Positions 45,508 through 53,731 of a stretch of DNA of 64,000 nucleotides are shown piece by piece. Numbering within the stretch: the stretch's first letter is position 1; each line of letters begins with the position of its first letter. The translations under genes and the position numbers were made by a program. The DNA comes from Pseudotamlana agarivorans (GTDB lineage Bacteria; Bacteroidota; Bacteroidia; Flavobacteriales; Flavobacteriaceae): positions 186,001-250,000 of the forward strand of contig NZ_JAHKPD010000012.1 in assembly GCF_018860245.1 (NCBI RefSeq), given 5' to 3'. The notes under the pieces were generated by a model that saw only the letters and a program-made list of their open reading frames with translations, made no database searches and was not told the origin of the DNA.

Positions 45508-46491
45508 ATGAGTACTACAGTTGTAAACGCTGGACCAGACAACCAAACTTGGACAGGGGGTAACGAGCCTTTAAAAGCAAGTTATGGAAAAATGATGATG
45601 TGGTTTTTCATCGTTTCAGATGCATTAACGTTTTCAGGGTTCTTAGCAGCCTACGGATTTTCAAGATTTAAATTTATCGATTCATGGCCTATCGCCGATG
45701 AAGTTTTTACTCACTTTCCATTTTTACATGGTGTAGATGCACCAATGTATTATGTGGCTTTTATGACATTTGTTCTTATTATGTCGTCTGTAACTATGGT
45801 ATTAGCCGTAGATGCAGGTCACCATTTGAATAAAAGTAAAGTAACCATTTACATGTTCTTAACCATTATAGGTGGTTTAATTTTCGTGGGTTCTCAAGCT
45901 TGGGAGTGGAATACATTTATTAAAGGTGAGTACGGCGCAGTAAAAACTAAAGGTGGAAACATTTTACAATTTGTGGATACTGAAGGACATCGTGTTGCTA
46001 TTGGTGATTTTGCTATTGCAGATGCTCATGCAGAACGTGTGCAACAAGAGAACAAAAATGGTTTGTGGTTTGTTTCCGAAGGGTCTTTACCAAGTTTTAC
46101 TGTTGAAGAAGTGTTAAGCGGTTTAAAAGCAAATGATCATGTTTTAGTGAGAACTCAAAAATTAACTGAGGAAGGACATAAAACAGTGTTGTCTAGAGAT
46201 GAATCAATCAAATTAATACAAACTTACGGTGTAAAGGTTGTAGAAGGCGCTAATCTTCAAGAGAATGAATATGGTTCTCCTTTATTTGCTGACTTCTTTT
46301 TCTTTATTACAGGATTTCACGGATTTCACGTATTTTCAGGTGTGATATTAAATATCATTATTTTCTTCAACGTTGTTGTTGGAACTTACGAAAGACGTAA
46401 AAGTTACGAGATGGTTGAAAAGGTTGGTTTATACTGGCACTTTGTCGATTTAGTATGGGTATTTGTATTTACATTCTTCTACCTAGTTTAA
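45508..46491 (+). CDS. Cytochrome c oxidase subunit III, long form with soluble insert
   Basis: The product is 327 residues. The membrane part is ordinary: MMMWFFIVSDALTFSGFLAAYG, TGFHGFHVFSGVILNI and YWHFVDLVWVFVFTFFYLV are subunit III motifs. Between helices near residues 135 and 260 lies a hydrophilic insert of about 110 residues (KGEYGAVKTKGGNILQFVDT to VEGANLQENEYG). A comparable insert is, I believe, common in Bacteroidota, but its role is unknown. It may cover the oxidase or contact Alternative Complex III (inference). Confidence 0.93.
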   Translation: MSTTVVNAGPDNQTWTGGNEPLKASYGKMMMWFFIVSDALTFSGFLAAYGFSRFKFIDSWPIADEVFTHFPFLHGVDAPMYYVAFMTFVLIMSSVTMVLAVDAGHHLNKSKVTIYMFLTIIGGLIFVGSQAWEWNTFIKGEYGAVKTKGGNILQFVDTEGHRVAIGDFAIADAHAERVQQENKNGLWFVSEGSLPSFTVEEVLSGLKANDHVLVRTQKLTEEGHKTVLSRDESIKLIQTYGVKVVEGANLQENEYGSPLFADFFFFITGFHGFHVFSGVILNIIIFFNVVVGTYERRKSYEMVEKVGLYWHFVDLVWVFVFTFFYLV

Positions 46492-46510
46492 TTGAATTAC
46501 ATTTAATTTT

Positions 46511-46570
46511 CATTTCCTAGAAGTAGGAAATCTAATCATAATTTATTTTTCATTCCTTAAGTAAGGAATC
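46511..46570 (+). repeat. Two copies of a small hairpin between cox genes
   Basis: ATTTCCTA-GAAG-TAGGAAAT (46512-46531) and ATTCCTT-AAGT-AAGGAAT (46552-46569). Both are preceded by TTTTC and followed by CTAA. They look like a duplicated module and could act in mRNA processing or stability. Confidence 0.6.
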
Positions 46571-46584
46571 TAAAACACAAAAAA

Positions 46585-46965
46585 ATGGCACACGAACATA
46601 AGTTAGAAATTTTTAGAGGCGCATTAAAATTCAAATCAAATACTCAAAAAATTTGGGGAGTTTTAATATTCTTAACGATTGTTACTGTAATAGAAGTAAT
46701 TCTTGGTATTATTAAACCAGAAATTTTAATGGGTCAAGTTTTAGGGATGAAAGCTCTAAACTGGATTTTTATCATTCTAACCATAGTGAAAGCTTATTAT
46801 ATTACTTGGGACTTCATGCACATGCGTGACGAAACGCCTGGTTTAAGACGTGCTGTAGTATGGACAGGAATATTTCTAATTGCTTACCTAGTTTTTATCT
46901 TATTACAAGAAGGTGGGTATGTATTCGATGTATACGATAACGGATATATCAAAAGAGATTTTTAA
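46585..46965 (+). CDS. Cytochrome c oxidase subunit IV family protein
   Basis: The product is 126 residues with three membrane helices (about 26-45, 52-72 and 93-113). ITWDFMHMRDETPGLRRAVVW is typical of the prokaryotic subunit IV (COX4_pro/CyoD-like) family. It helps assemble or stabilise the oxidase. A terminator follows, so this ends the cyoE-cox unit. Confidence 0.88.
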   Translation: MAHEHKLEIFRGALKFKSNTQKIWGVLIFLTIVTVIEVILGIIKPEILMGQVLGMKALNWIFIILTIVKAYYITWDFMHMRDETPGLRRAVVWTGIFLIAYLVFILLQEGGYVFDVYDNGYIKRDF

Positions 46966-47020
46966 AGATTATTAACTGTAGCTATTTGGCATACAGATTA
47001 AGTGTTAAATAAAGATGTAA

Positions 47021-47044
47021 AGGTGGTTTTTTAACCACCTTTTT
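47021..47044 (+). terminator. Intrinsic terminator after the subunit IV gene
   Basis: AGGTGGTT-TTTT-AACCACCT followed by TTTT; eight perfect pairs. Confidence 0.85.
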
Positions 47045-47045
47045 C

Positions 47046-47053
47046 TATTTTTG
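47046..47053 (+). promoter_or_regulatory. Possible -7 element of the SCO operon
   Basis: TATTTTTG followed by CGCC abuts the terminator. It is 36 bases before the next start. No good -33 box; the terminator occupies that place. Confidence 0.45.
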
Positions 47054-47088
47054 CGCCGCTGTAAAAGCAAATAAAAAGACTATTTTCA

Positions 47089-47811
47089 ATGGATTATAAA
47101 AAAGTAAGTAGATACGTGATTTTAGGAGTGTTATTCTTTCTTCCCGTGACTTTTTTGTTGTTTTTGTATCCAGCCACACACCATTATCAGCCACTTGATA
47201 TTGTAAACGAATCGGTTATAGATTTAAATCAATTCACCTCAGATTCAGAGGAGAAAGTACTTTTAAAAGACCATATTACCATACTTGGCTTTTTGGGAGT
47301 AAACCCGATAGACCAAACCATTGCCGCATCGAACCTAAAAGAATTGGTTTACGACAAGTTTAAGGGCTTTAAAGGCTTTCAAATAGTAATCCTTATGCCT
47401 TACGGCACCGAGGAAGCTGTTAAAGGTTTAAAGGCCGAAATTAGCTCTTATGAAGATTTAAGATTCTGGCATTTTGTATTTGGAACGCCTAGCGACATAA
47501 AACGTGTGTTTTTTAGCTTGAAAAGTAGAGAAGACTTGAGGCCCGATTTATCCACAGATTTTATTTTTATAGTGGATAAAGATTTAAACCAGCGCGGACG
47601 CCTAGACGATAGAACCGATAGAGAGCTTGAAAAAAACAGCCCTGTGTATACTTTAAATTCATACGATTGTATTGAAGTGGCCGAAATAAAAAATAAAATG
47701 AGCGACGATTTGCGCATTGTTTTTACAGAGTACAGACAAAAACGAAAAGGCGAATTTAATTCGGATACCAGACGCGCTAACGATTTAAATACTCAAGATG
47801 AAGAAAAATAA
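47089..47811 (+). CDS. Membrane-anchored SCO/thioredoxin-like protein without metal-binding cysteines
   Basis: The product is 240 residues with one N-terminal anchor (about 9-28). The rest follows the order of the SCO protein encoded next to it: ITILGFLG in place of the SCO strand, GVNP where SCO has CPTICP, WHFVFGTPSDIKRVFF like WHLMTGDKEAIYKLS, and FIFIVDKDLNQRGRL like FALIDKNGFIRSR. The only Cys is near residue 194 and no matching His is seen, so it should not bind copper as SCO does. It overlaps the SCO gene by 14 bases. A scaffold or partner role in CuA assembly is my inference. Confidence 0.72.
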   Translation: MDYKKVSRYVILGVLFFLPVTFLLFLYPATHHYQPLDIVNESVIDLNQFTSDSEEKVLLKDHITILGFLGVNPIDQTIAASNLKELVYDKFKGFKGFQIVILMPYGTEEAVKGLKAEISSYEDLRFWHFVFGTPSDIKRVFFSLKSREDLRPDLSTDFIFIVDKDLNQRGRLDDRTDRELEKNSPVYTLNSYDCIEVAEIKNKMSDDLRIVFTEYRQKRKGEFNSDTRRANDLNTQDEEK

Positions 47812-48541
47812 TTATTCATACATAGGCATAGCTTTCATTATTCTCGTTTTTGGTATACTTTTTATTCCGAAAATTGTTGATAGAATTACTAACGAAGATG
47901 TGATTAGAAATGAAAGTCGGAGTGATTTAGCCTCCGAAAAAACAAGGCGCACTTCAGATTTAAGTTTTATTGAAATCAATGAAGAAGCCAAAAAAGTGCC
48001 TGCGTTTTCATTTACCGATCATAAAGGCAAAACCATTACAAATAAAGATTACGACGGTAAAGTTTATGTTGTAGAGTTCTTTTTTACGACTTGTCCAACA
48101 ATTTGTCCGCGTATGAATGCAAACTTGATTCAAATTCAAAATGCCTTTGAAGGTTTTGATGATTTTGGCGTAGCATCATTCACCATAAATCCAGATTATG
48201 ATACCCAGGAGGTATTAAACGCTTACGCGGAAACTTACGGCATCACAAATCCCAATTGGCATTTAATGACTGGCGATAAAGAAGCCATCTATAAATTATC
48301 GAACGAAGGTTTTAATTTATATAGTGCTGAAGATGCCGATGTGGTTGGTGGTTTTGAACATTCAGGGAATTTTGCGCTCATTGATAAAAATGGTTTTATC
48401 CGTTCAAGAAAAGATGAATTCGGAAATCCTATTATCTATTATCGAGGCGTGGTTTCAGAAAAAGAACAAATTGATGAAGATGGTGTTCAAGAAGAAATTA
48501 CTGCACTAAAAGCTGATATTAAAAAATTATTAAACGAATAA
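47798..48541 (+). CDS. SCO1/SenC copper chaperone
   Basis: The product is 247 residues with one membrane anchor (about 8-24) and a thioredoxin-like SCO domain outside the membrane. Copper ligands are C99 and C103 in TTCPTICP and H188 in GGFEHSGNF. SCO proteins deliver copper to, or reduce, the CuA site of oxidase subunit II. The start overlaps the gene before by 14 bases, so the two are translationally coupled. DUF420 follows. Confidence 0.94.
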   Translation: MKKNNYSYIGIAFIILVFGILFIPKIVDRITNEDVIRNESRSDLASEKTRRTSDLSFIEINEEAKKVPAFSFTDHKGKTITNKDYDGKVYVVEFFFTTCPTICPRMNANLIQIQNAFEGFDDFGVASFTINPDYDTQEVLNAYAETYGITNPNWHLMTGDKEAIYKLSNEGFNLYSAEDADVVGGFEHSGNFALIDKNGFIRSRKDEFGNPIIYYRGVVSEKEQIDEDGVQEEITALKADIKKLLNE

Positions 48542-48564
48542 ATAGAATAACCGAGCCCAACACC

Positions 48565-49101
48565 ATGAGTCAAGAACATCAAGTTTTAAACGAAAAGAAA
48601 TACAATAAGCTAATTATCGCCTTGTCTGTAGTAATTCCTGTAGTTGTGGCTGTTTTGTTCGGCGTAAAAATTCCTAATGTAGAGCCCTTATCTTTTTTGC
48701 CGCCAATTTACGCCTCAACCAATGCGCTTACTGCTTTAATTTTGGTATTGGCATTTATGGCGATTCAGAGAAAAAAGGTAAAACTACATAGGCAACTCAT
48801 GACGACTGCAATTGTGCTTTCAACTTTGTTCTTGGTGATGTATGTCGCCTATCATATGACGAGTGATTCTACCAAGTTTGGCGGGGAAGGTTTTCTTAAG
48901 TATTTTTATTATTTCATATTAATAACACACATCATTTTATCAATAGTCGTTATTCCATTTGTGCTTATTACGTTTGTTAGAGGAATTACCAATAACATTG
49001 AGAAGCATAAAAAAATCGCGCGAATTACTTTTCCGCTATGGTTGTATGTTGCCATAACAGGAGTTGTTGTTTATATCATGATTTCTCCATATTACGTTTA
49101 A
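48565..49101 (+). CDS. DUF420 membrane protein
   Basis: The product is 178 residues with five hydrophobic segments. KLHRQLMTTAIVLSTLFLVMY, the His in AYHMTSD, ITHIILSIVVIPFVL and KHKKIARITFPLWLYVAITGVVVY are characteristic of DUF420. Members sit beside SCO and oxidase genes (CtaM-like role in oxidase maturation proposed for some). It is 24 bases after the SCO gene. Confidence 0.88.
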   Translation: MSQEHQVLNEKKYNKLIIALSVVIPVVVAVLFGVKIPNVEPLSFLPPIYASTNALTALILVLAFMAIQRKKVKLHRQLMTTAIVLSTLFLVMYVAYHMTSDSTKFGGEGFLKYFYYFILITHIILSIVVIPFVLITFVRGITNNIEKHKKIARITFPLWLYVAITGVVVYIMISPYYV

Positions 49102-49111
49102 GCTATTTTTT

Positions 49112-49330
49112 ATGAAAACACGTCTTGTTTTAATCGTTTTTACGCTTTTTAGTTTTTTTTATGGGCAGGCACAGTGTGCCATGTGTCGTGCTGTTTTAGA
49201 AAGTGAAGAAGGGCAATCAACCGCTGAAGGTATTAACGACGGTATTGTGTATCTTATGGCTTTTCCTTATATTTTAGTAGCAGGCATGATTTATTTTGTC
49301 TATAGAAAATATAATACGTTAAAGAAATAA
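49112..49330 (+). CDS. Small membrane protein with a CxxC motif
   Basis: The product is 72 residues. A signal-like helix ends near YGQAQ, directly before CAMC, and a second helix lies near 45-65 with the basic end YRKYNTLKK. The CAMC pair near the membrane surface beside SCO suggests a redox or copper-related task (inference). I do not recognise a named family. It lies 11 bases after the DUF420 gene. Confidence 0.75.
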   Translation: MKTRLVLIVFTLFSFFYGQAQCAMCRAVLESEEGQSTAEGINDGIVYLMAFPYILVAGMIYFVYRKYNTLKK

Positions 49331-49415
49331 CAATTAATTTTTTTACCGATAATTGTAACATTTCTTTGTATAGATAGTCTTACTATAAAGCTATTACCAA
49401 AAAATACTTTTAGAA

Positions 49416-50117
49416 ATGTTGAAAATTAACCAGCTTCATAAATCCTATAAAATAGGAGATTCCAGTTTACATGTATTAAAAGGTATCGATCTCTCTGTTG
49501 AAGAAGGTGAAATGGTAGCCATAATGGGCTCTTCCGGTTCAGGGAAATCAACACTACTTAACATTATCGGTATGCTAGATGAAGCCGACGAAGGTGAATA
49601 TATTCTTGATGGCCTTCCCATAAAAAACCTTACCGAAAAAAAAGCGGCAGTTTATAGAAATAAATTTTTAGGGTTTATTTTTCAATCCTTCAACTTGATA
49701 AATTATAAAAATGCTTTAGAAAATGTGGCGTTACCATTATACTATCAAGGTTTAAAACGTAAAGCGCGTTTAGAAAAGGCATCATATCACTTAGAAAAAG
49801 TAGGACTCTCGGCATGGGCGCATCATTTGCCTAAGGAACTTTCCGGAGGACAAAAACAACGTGTTGCCATTGCAAGGGCATTAGCCGCAAATCCAAAATT
49901 ACTTTTAGCCGATGAACCTACAGGGGCTTTAGATACTAAAACGTCTCATGAAATTATGGCTTTTATTCAGCATTTAAATGATGAAGGCAAAACCATTTTA
50001 ATGGTAACGCATGAGGAGGATATTGCCAATATGTGCAAACGTATCGTACGCTTAAGAGATGGCGTCATACTAGAAGACACCAAAGTAGAACAGGTTAGAG
50101 CAGAGCAATATGTTTGA
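49416..50117 (+). CDS. ABC transporter ATP-binding protein, MacB/LolD type
   Basis: The product is 233 residues. Walker A GSSGSGKSTLL, the Q-loop FQSFNLINYKNALEN, signature LSGGQKQRVAIARAL, Walker B LLLADEPTGALD and the switch His in VTHEED are all present. It powers the two FtsX-type permeases that follow. Its stop overlaps the first permease start by 8 bases. MacB-type systems act by mechanotransmission with an adaptor and a TolC channel, which are also encoded here. Confidence 0.94.
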   Translation: MLKINQLHKSYKIGDSSLHVLKGIDLSVEEGEMVAIMGSSGSGKSTLLNIIGMLDEADEGEYILDGLPIKNLTEKKAAVYRNKFLGFIFQSFNLINYKNALENVALPLYYQGLKRKARLEKASYHLEKVGLSAWAHHLPKELSGGQKQRVAIARALAANPKLLLADEPTGALDTKTSHEIMAFIQHLNDEGKTILMVTHEEDIANMCKRIVRLRDGVILEDTKVEQVRAEQYV

Positions 50118-51339
50118 TATCGATCTTTGGCGCGAAATATTTCAGAGTATCAATAAAAACAGAACGCGAAGTTTAATGTCTGGTTTTACTGTAGCTTTTG
50201 CCATTTTACTTTTTGCTATTCTGTTTGGTATTGCAAATGGTTTAAAAAACACATTTAAAGAAGCTTTTGGTACCGATGCTAATAACTCCATCATTATTTT
50301 TCCAGGAAAAACAACTAAGGCTTATAAGGGGCTTCAGGCAGGCAGGAAAATTCAATTTAAGAACGAGGATAGAGCGTTAATAAAAGAAAAGTATGGTGAT
50401 AAAGTGCAGTTTATTACTTCTAAAGTAAATAAAAGTATTAGTGCTTCTTTTAGAGGAAAAAAGAATGATTATGAACTTCGTGGCGTTTATCCTGAGTATA
50501 TGTTTATCGAGAATAATGTCGTTAAATCAGGGCGCTATATCAATCAAAATGACCTAAATAACAATGCAAAAGTTGTGGTTATTGGAAAGGTTGTAGAAGA
50601 TGAATTGTTCTACAGAGAAAATCCTATAGGAAAGTATATAAACCTTAGCGGAATTCAATATAAAATTGTTGGAGTGTTTACCGACGATGAAGGCGATAGT
50701 GAAGAGAGTGTTATTTACATGCCCATTACCACAACTCAGTTTGTATATGGGAATAATGATTTTGTAGATTTATTGCACTTAACCTATAATCCCGAAATGA
50801 GTAATGATCAAGCCTTAGCGTTTGGTAACTCCATTACAAAGGTTTTAAAAGATAAATTTGACGTGGCCAGAAATGACCAACGTGCCATTAGAATGTGGAA
50901 CATGGCAGAAGGTACTAAGCAGGTCGAATTAATGACTACAAGTTTAACTATGATTATTTTAGTAATAGGTTTTGGAACCTTGATTGCCGGAATTGTGGGC
51001 ATTAGTAACATCATGATTTTTGTGGTGAAAGAACGCACGAAAGAAATAGGCATTCGAAAAGCTTTAGGAGCCACACCGCGTTCTATTGTATCCATTATTT
51101 TAATTGAATCTATTATTATTACGACCATAGCTGGATATGTTGGACTTCTAATAGGTGTTGGCGTGTTAGAACTTATTGGGCCTAGTCTTGAGGTTTACTT
51201 CATAAAAGACCCTGGCGTTAGTAATAGTTTGGTTTTTGGAGCCACGCTGACTTTGATTATTGCCGGAGCCATTGCAGGTTATTTGCCAGCAAAAAAAGCA
51301 TCACAGATTAAACCAATTATAGCCCTAAGAAACGATTAA
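50110..51339 (+). CDS. ABC transporter permease, MacB/FtsX type (first)
   Basis: The product is 409 residues: an N-terminal helix (about 22-42), a large periplasmic MacB-like domain (about 45-270) and three C-terminal helices with the FtsX sequence VKERTKEIGIRKALGATPRSI. It ends with PAKKASQIKPIIALRND. It and the next permease are divergent paralogues and probably form a heterodimer. Only two bases separate them. Confidence 0.92.
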   Translation: MFDIDLWREIFQSINKNRTRSLMSGFTVAFAILLFAILFGIANGLKNTFKEAFGTDANNSIIIFPGKTTKAYKGLQAGRKIQFKNEDRALIKEKYGDKVQFITSKVNKSISASFRGKKNDYELRGVYPEYMFIENNVVKSGRYINQNDLNNNAKVVVIGKVVEDELFYRENPIGKYINLSGIQYKIVGVFTDDEGDSEESVIYMPITTTQFVYGNNDFVDLLHLTYNPEMSNDQALAFGNSITKVLKDKFDVARNDQRAIRMWNMAEGTKQVELMTTSLTMIILVIGFGTLIAGIVGISNIMIFVVKERTKEIGIRKALGATPRSIVSIILIESIIITTIAGYVGLLIGVGVLELIGPSLEVYFIKDPGVSNSLVFGATLTLIIAGAIAGYLPAKKASQIKPIIALRND

Positions 51340-51341
51340 TT

Positions 51342-52586
51342 ATGCTTAGATTTTTATTCGATAGAGATACCTGGCAAGAAGTTTTCGATAGCTTAAGTAA
51401 AAATAAACTTAGGTCTATTCTTACTATGGTAGGTGTTTGGTGGGGTATCCTGCTTTTAATTGGTTTGTTAGGCTCGGCTAGAGGACTAGAAAACTCATTT
51501 AACAGACTCTTCGGAAGCTTTGCTACAAACAGTGTTTTTGTATGGGGCCAAAGCACGGGAATGCCTTTTAAAGGTTTTCAAGAAGGCAGACGCGTAAAAT
51601 TATCACTTACCGATGCTAAAAAAATTGAAGATAATGTTGAAGGGATAGAGTTTGTACTTCCTAGGAGTCAACAGTCCACTTTAATTACTAGAAACTTCTT
51701 ATCAGGTAGTTTTAAAATGGCAGGGGATTATCCTTTACTAGATCAATTACAGAAGAAAAAGTTAATTCATGGACGTTTTATTAATCAGAATGATATAAAC
51801 GATAGGAAAAAAATCGCTGTCATTTCTGAAGATGCTTACAAGCAACTCTTCGAAGTAGATGAAGACCCAATTGGAAAATACATTGAAGTAAACGGCATCA
51901 ATTTTAAGGTGGTCGGTATGTTCGAAACCGGTAATGTGAATATGGGACCTTCAACAGATGTTCATATACCATTTACTACTTTTCAGCAAATATATAACCG
52001 CGGTGATGAAATTGGTTGGATGATGATTACAGGAAAACCGGAATATAACATCAAGCAGATTGAAGAGGATTCTAAATTGTTATTAAAGAACTTAAATCAC
52101 ATACACCCAGATGATTCCAGAGCTTTTGGTAGTTTTAATCTAGGGAAGGAGTTTGCTAAAATGACGGGCTTTTTAACTGGAATGCAATTTTTAACTTGGT
52201 TTGTTGGGATTGCCACCTTAATAGCAGGTGTTTTTGCTATTGGAAACATCCTTTTGATTACTGTTAAGGAACGTACCAAGGAAATTGGATTAAGAAGAGC
52301 GTTAGGGGCTACACCTTTCGAGATTAAAAGGCAAATTGTAGTGGAGGCCGTTTTTATCACCTTAGTCGCAGGATTATTCGGAATCATATCTGGAGGCTGG
52401 ATATTAATTGCACTAGATCACTTTTTCGGTCAAGGTGATGATGCCGCCATAGTCAATGCTTCGGTATCAATTTCGGTTGTTTTTGCAGCACTACTCATAC
52501 TCGTAATTTTAGGAACATTAATTGGCCTTATTCCAGCAACTAAGGCCACAAGTATAAAACCAATTGAAGCATTAAGAGAAGAATAA
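51342..52586 (+). CDS. ABC transporter permease, MacB/FtsX type (second)
   Basis: The product is 414 residues with the same layout as the first permease: one N-terminal helix, a periplasmic domain, and three helices with VKERTKEIGLRRALGATPFEI. It ends PATKATSIKPIEALREE. A 12-base gap leads to the adaptor gene. Confidence 0.92.
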   Translation: MLRFLFDRDTWQEVFDSLSKNKLRSILTMVGVWWGILLLIGLLGSARGLENSFNRLFGSFATNSVFVWGQSTGMPFKGFQEGRRVKLSLTDAKKIEDNVEGIEFVLPRSQQSTLITRNFLSGSFKMAGDYPLLDQLQKKKLIHGRFINQNDINDRKKIAVISEDAYKQLFEVDEDPIGKYIEVNGINFKVVGMFETGNVNMGPSTDVHIPFTTFQQIYNRGDEIGWMMITGKPEYNIKQIEEDSKLLLKNLNHIHPDDSRAFGSFNLGKEFAKMTGFLTGMQFLTWFVGIATLIAGVFAIGNILLITVKERTKEIGLRRALGATPFEIKRQIVVEAVFITLVAGLFGIISGGWILIALDHFFGQGDDAAIVNASVSISVVFAALLILVILGTLIGLIPATKATSIKPIEALREE

Positions 52587-52598
52587 ATTAACAACACA

Positions 52599-53729
52599 AT
52601 GAATAAAACCGTAAAAATTATTTTAGCCATAGTCGTTATTGTACTATTAGCTTTTGTCTTGAAGTATTTTAAAGACTCCAACTCTAAAGATATTACAGAG
52701 TATAAGGTCGAGGAGCCATTTTTCACTTCTATCAATACCAAAGCCGTGGCTACAGGAAAGTTAAATCCAGAGGAAGAGATTGAATTAAAACCACAGATTT
52801 CAGGGATTGTAGATGAAATTATGGTGGAAGAAGGAGACATTGTCAAGAAAGGTGATTTAATCGCAACGATTCGTGTGGTGCCTAACGAGCAAAATTTAGT
52901 GAGTGCTAAAAGTAGAATAACAACCGCCAAATTATCTTTTGAAAACTCGAAAATATTATACGATAGAAATAAAAGTTTATTTGATAAAGGTGTTATCTCG
53001 AAACAAGATTTTGAAAACAGCGAATTATCTTTCAGGCAAGCTAAAGAGTCTTTTCATCAGGCGCAAAACGATTATCAGATTATTAAACGAGGGTCTGTTT
53101 CTGGTGGAAACTCGGCAAATACAAGTATTGTTGCTCAAATTTCAGGAACTATTTTGGAAATCCCTGTACGTGAAGGAAATCAAGTTATTGAAAGTAATAA
53201 CTTCAATGACGGAACAACCATTGCTACGATTGCAGACATGAGTAAAATGATTTTTGAAGGGAAAGTTGATGAGGCTGAAGTTGGAAAAATACAAGAAGGA
53301 AAAGCCATTAAAGTGGTGTTAGGGGCGATTCAAGATAAAGAATATCCTGCAAAATTAACTTTTGTTGCACCTAAAGGTGTTGAAGAAAACGGTGCTGTAC
53401 AGTTTACCATAAAAGCTGATGTGAAAATTGATTTAGAATCGAATATAAGAGCAGGATATAGTGCGAATGCTGAAATAGATTTAGAGAATAAGGATAAGGT
53501 ATTGGCAATTCGTGAAGCCCTTTTACAATACAACCGCATCACAGAAAAACCTTTTGTTGAAATTTTAGATGGTGAGAACAACTACAAAAAAGAAGATGTG
53601 GAGCTTGGTTTATCTGATGGTATCAATGTTGAAATTGTAAAAGGAGTAAAGGAAGGTGATAAGATAAAAGTTTGGAACAAAGCTTCAGAGGATAATGAAG
53701 AAGAAGGAAAAAAAGGTAAGAAACATTAA
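52599..53729 (+). CDS. Periplasmic adaptor (HlyD/MacA-type membrane fusion protein)
   Basis: The product is 376 residues. An N-terminal anchor (about 5-23) is followed by a barrel/lipoyl segment (SGIVDEIMVEEGDIVKKGD), a short coiled-coil hairpin (about 105-160), the second lipoyl half (SGTILEIPVREGNQV) and beta-barrel domains. A Lys/Glu-rich tail ends it. It bridges the permeases and the TolC-like channel. Three bases separate it from the channel gene. Confidence 0.92.
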   Translation: MNKTVKIILAIVVIVLLAFVLKYFKDSNSKDITEYKVEEPFFTSINTKAVATGKLNPEEEIELKPQISGIVDEIMVEEGDIVKKGDLIATIRVVPNEQNLVSAKSRITTAKLSFENSKILYDRNKSLFDKGVISKQDFENSELSFRQAKESFHQAQNDYQIIKRGSVSGGNSANTSIVAQISGTILEIPVREGNQVIESNNFNDGTTIATIADMSKMIFEGKVDEAEVGKIQEGKAIKVVLGAIQDKEYPAKLTFVAPKGVEENGAVQFTIKADVKIDLESNIRAGYSANAEIDLENKDKVLAIREALLQYNRITEKPFVEILDGENNYKKEDVELGLSDGINVEIVKGVKEGDKIKVWNKASEDNEEEGKKGKKH

Positions 53730-53731
53730 TT

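Noticed and set aside
52430-52930. A 166-codon minus-strand frame with hydrophobic stretches
   Set aside because: It spans the junction of two well-supported plus-strand genes of the efflux operon and shows no family features.
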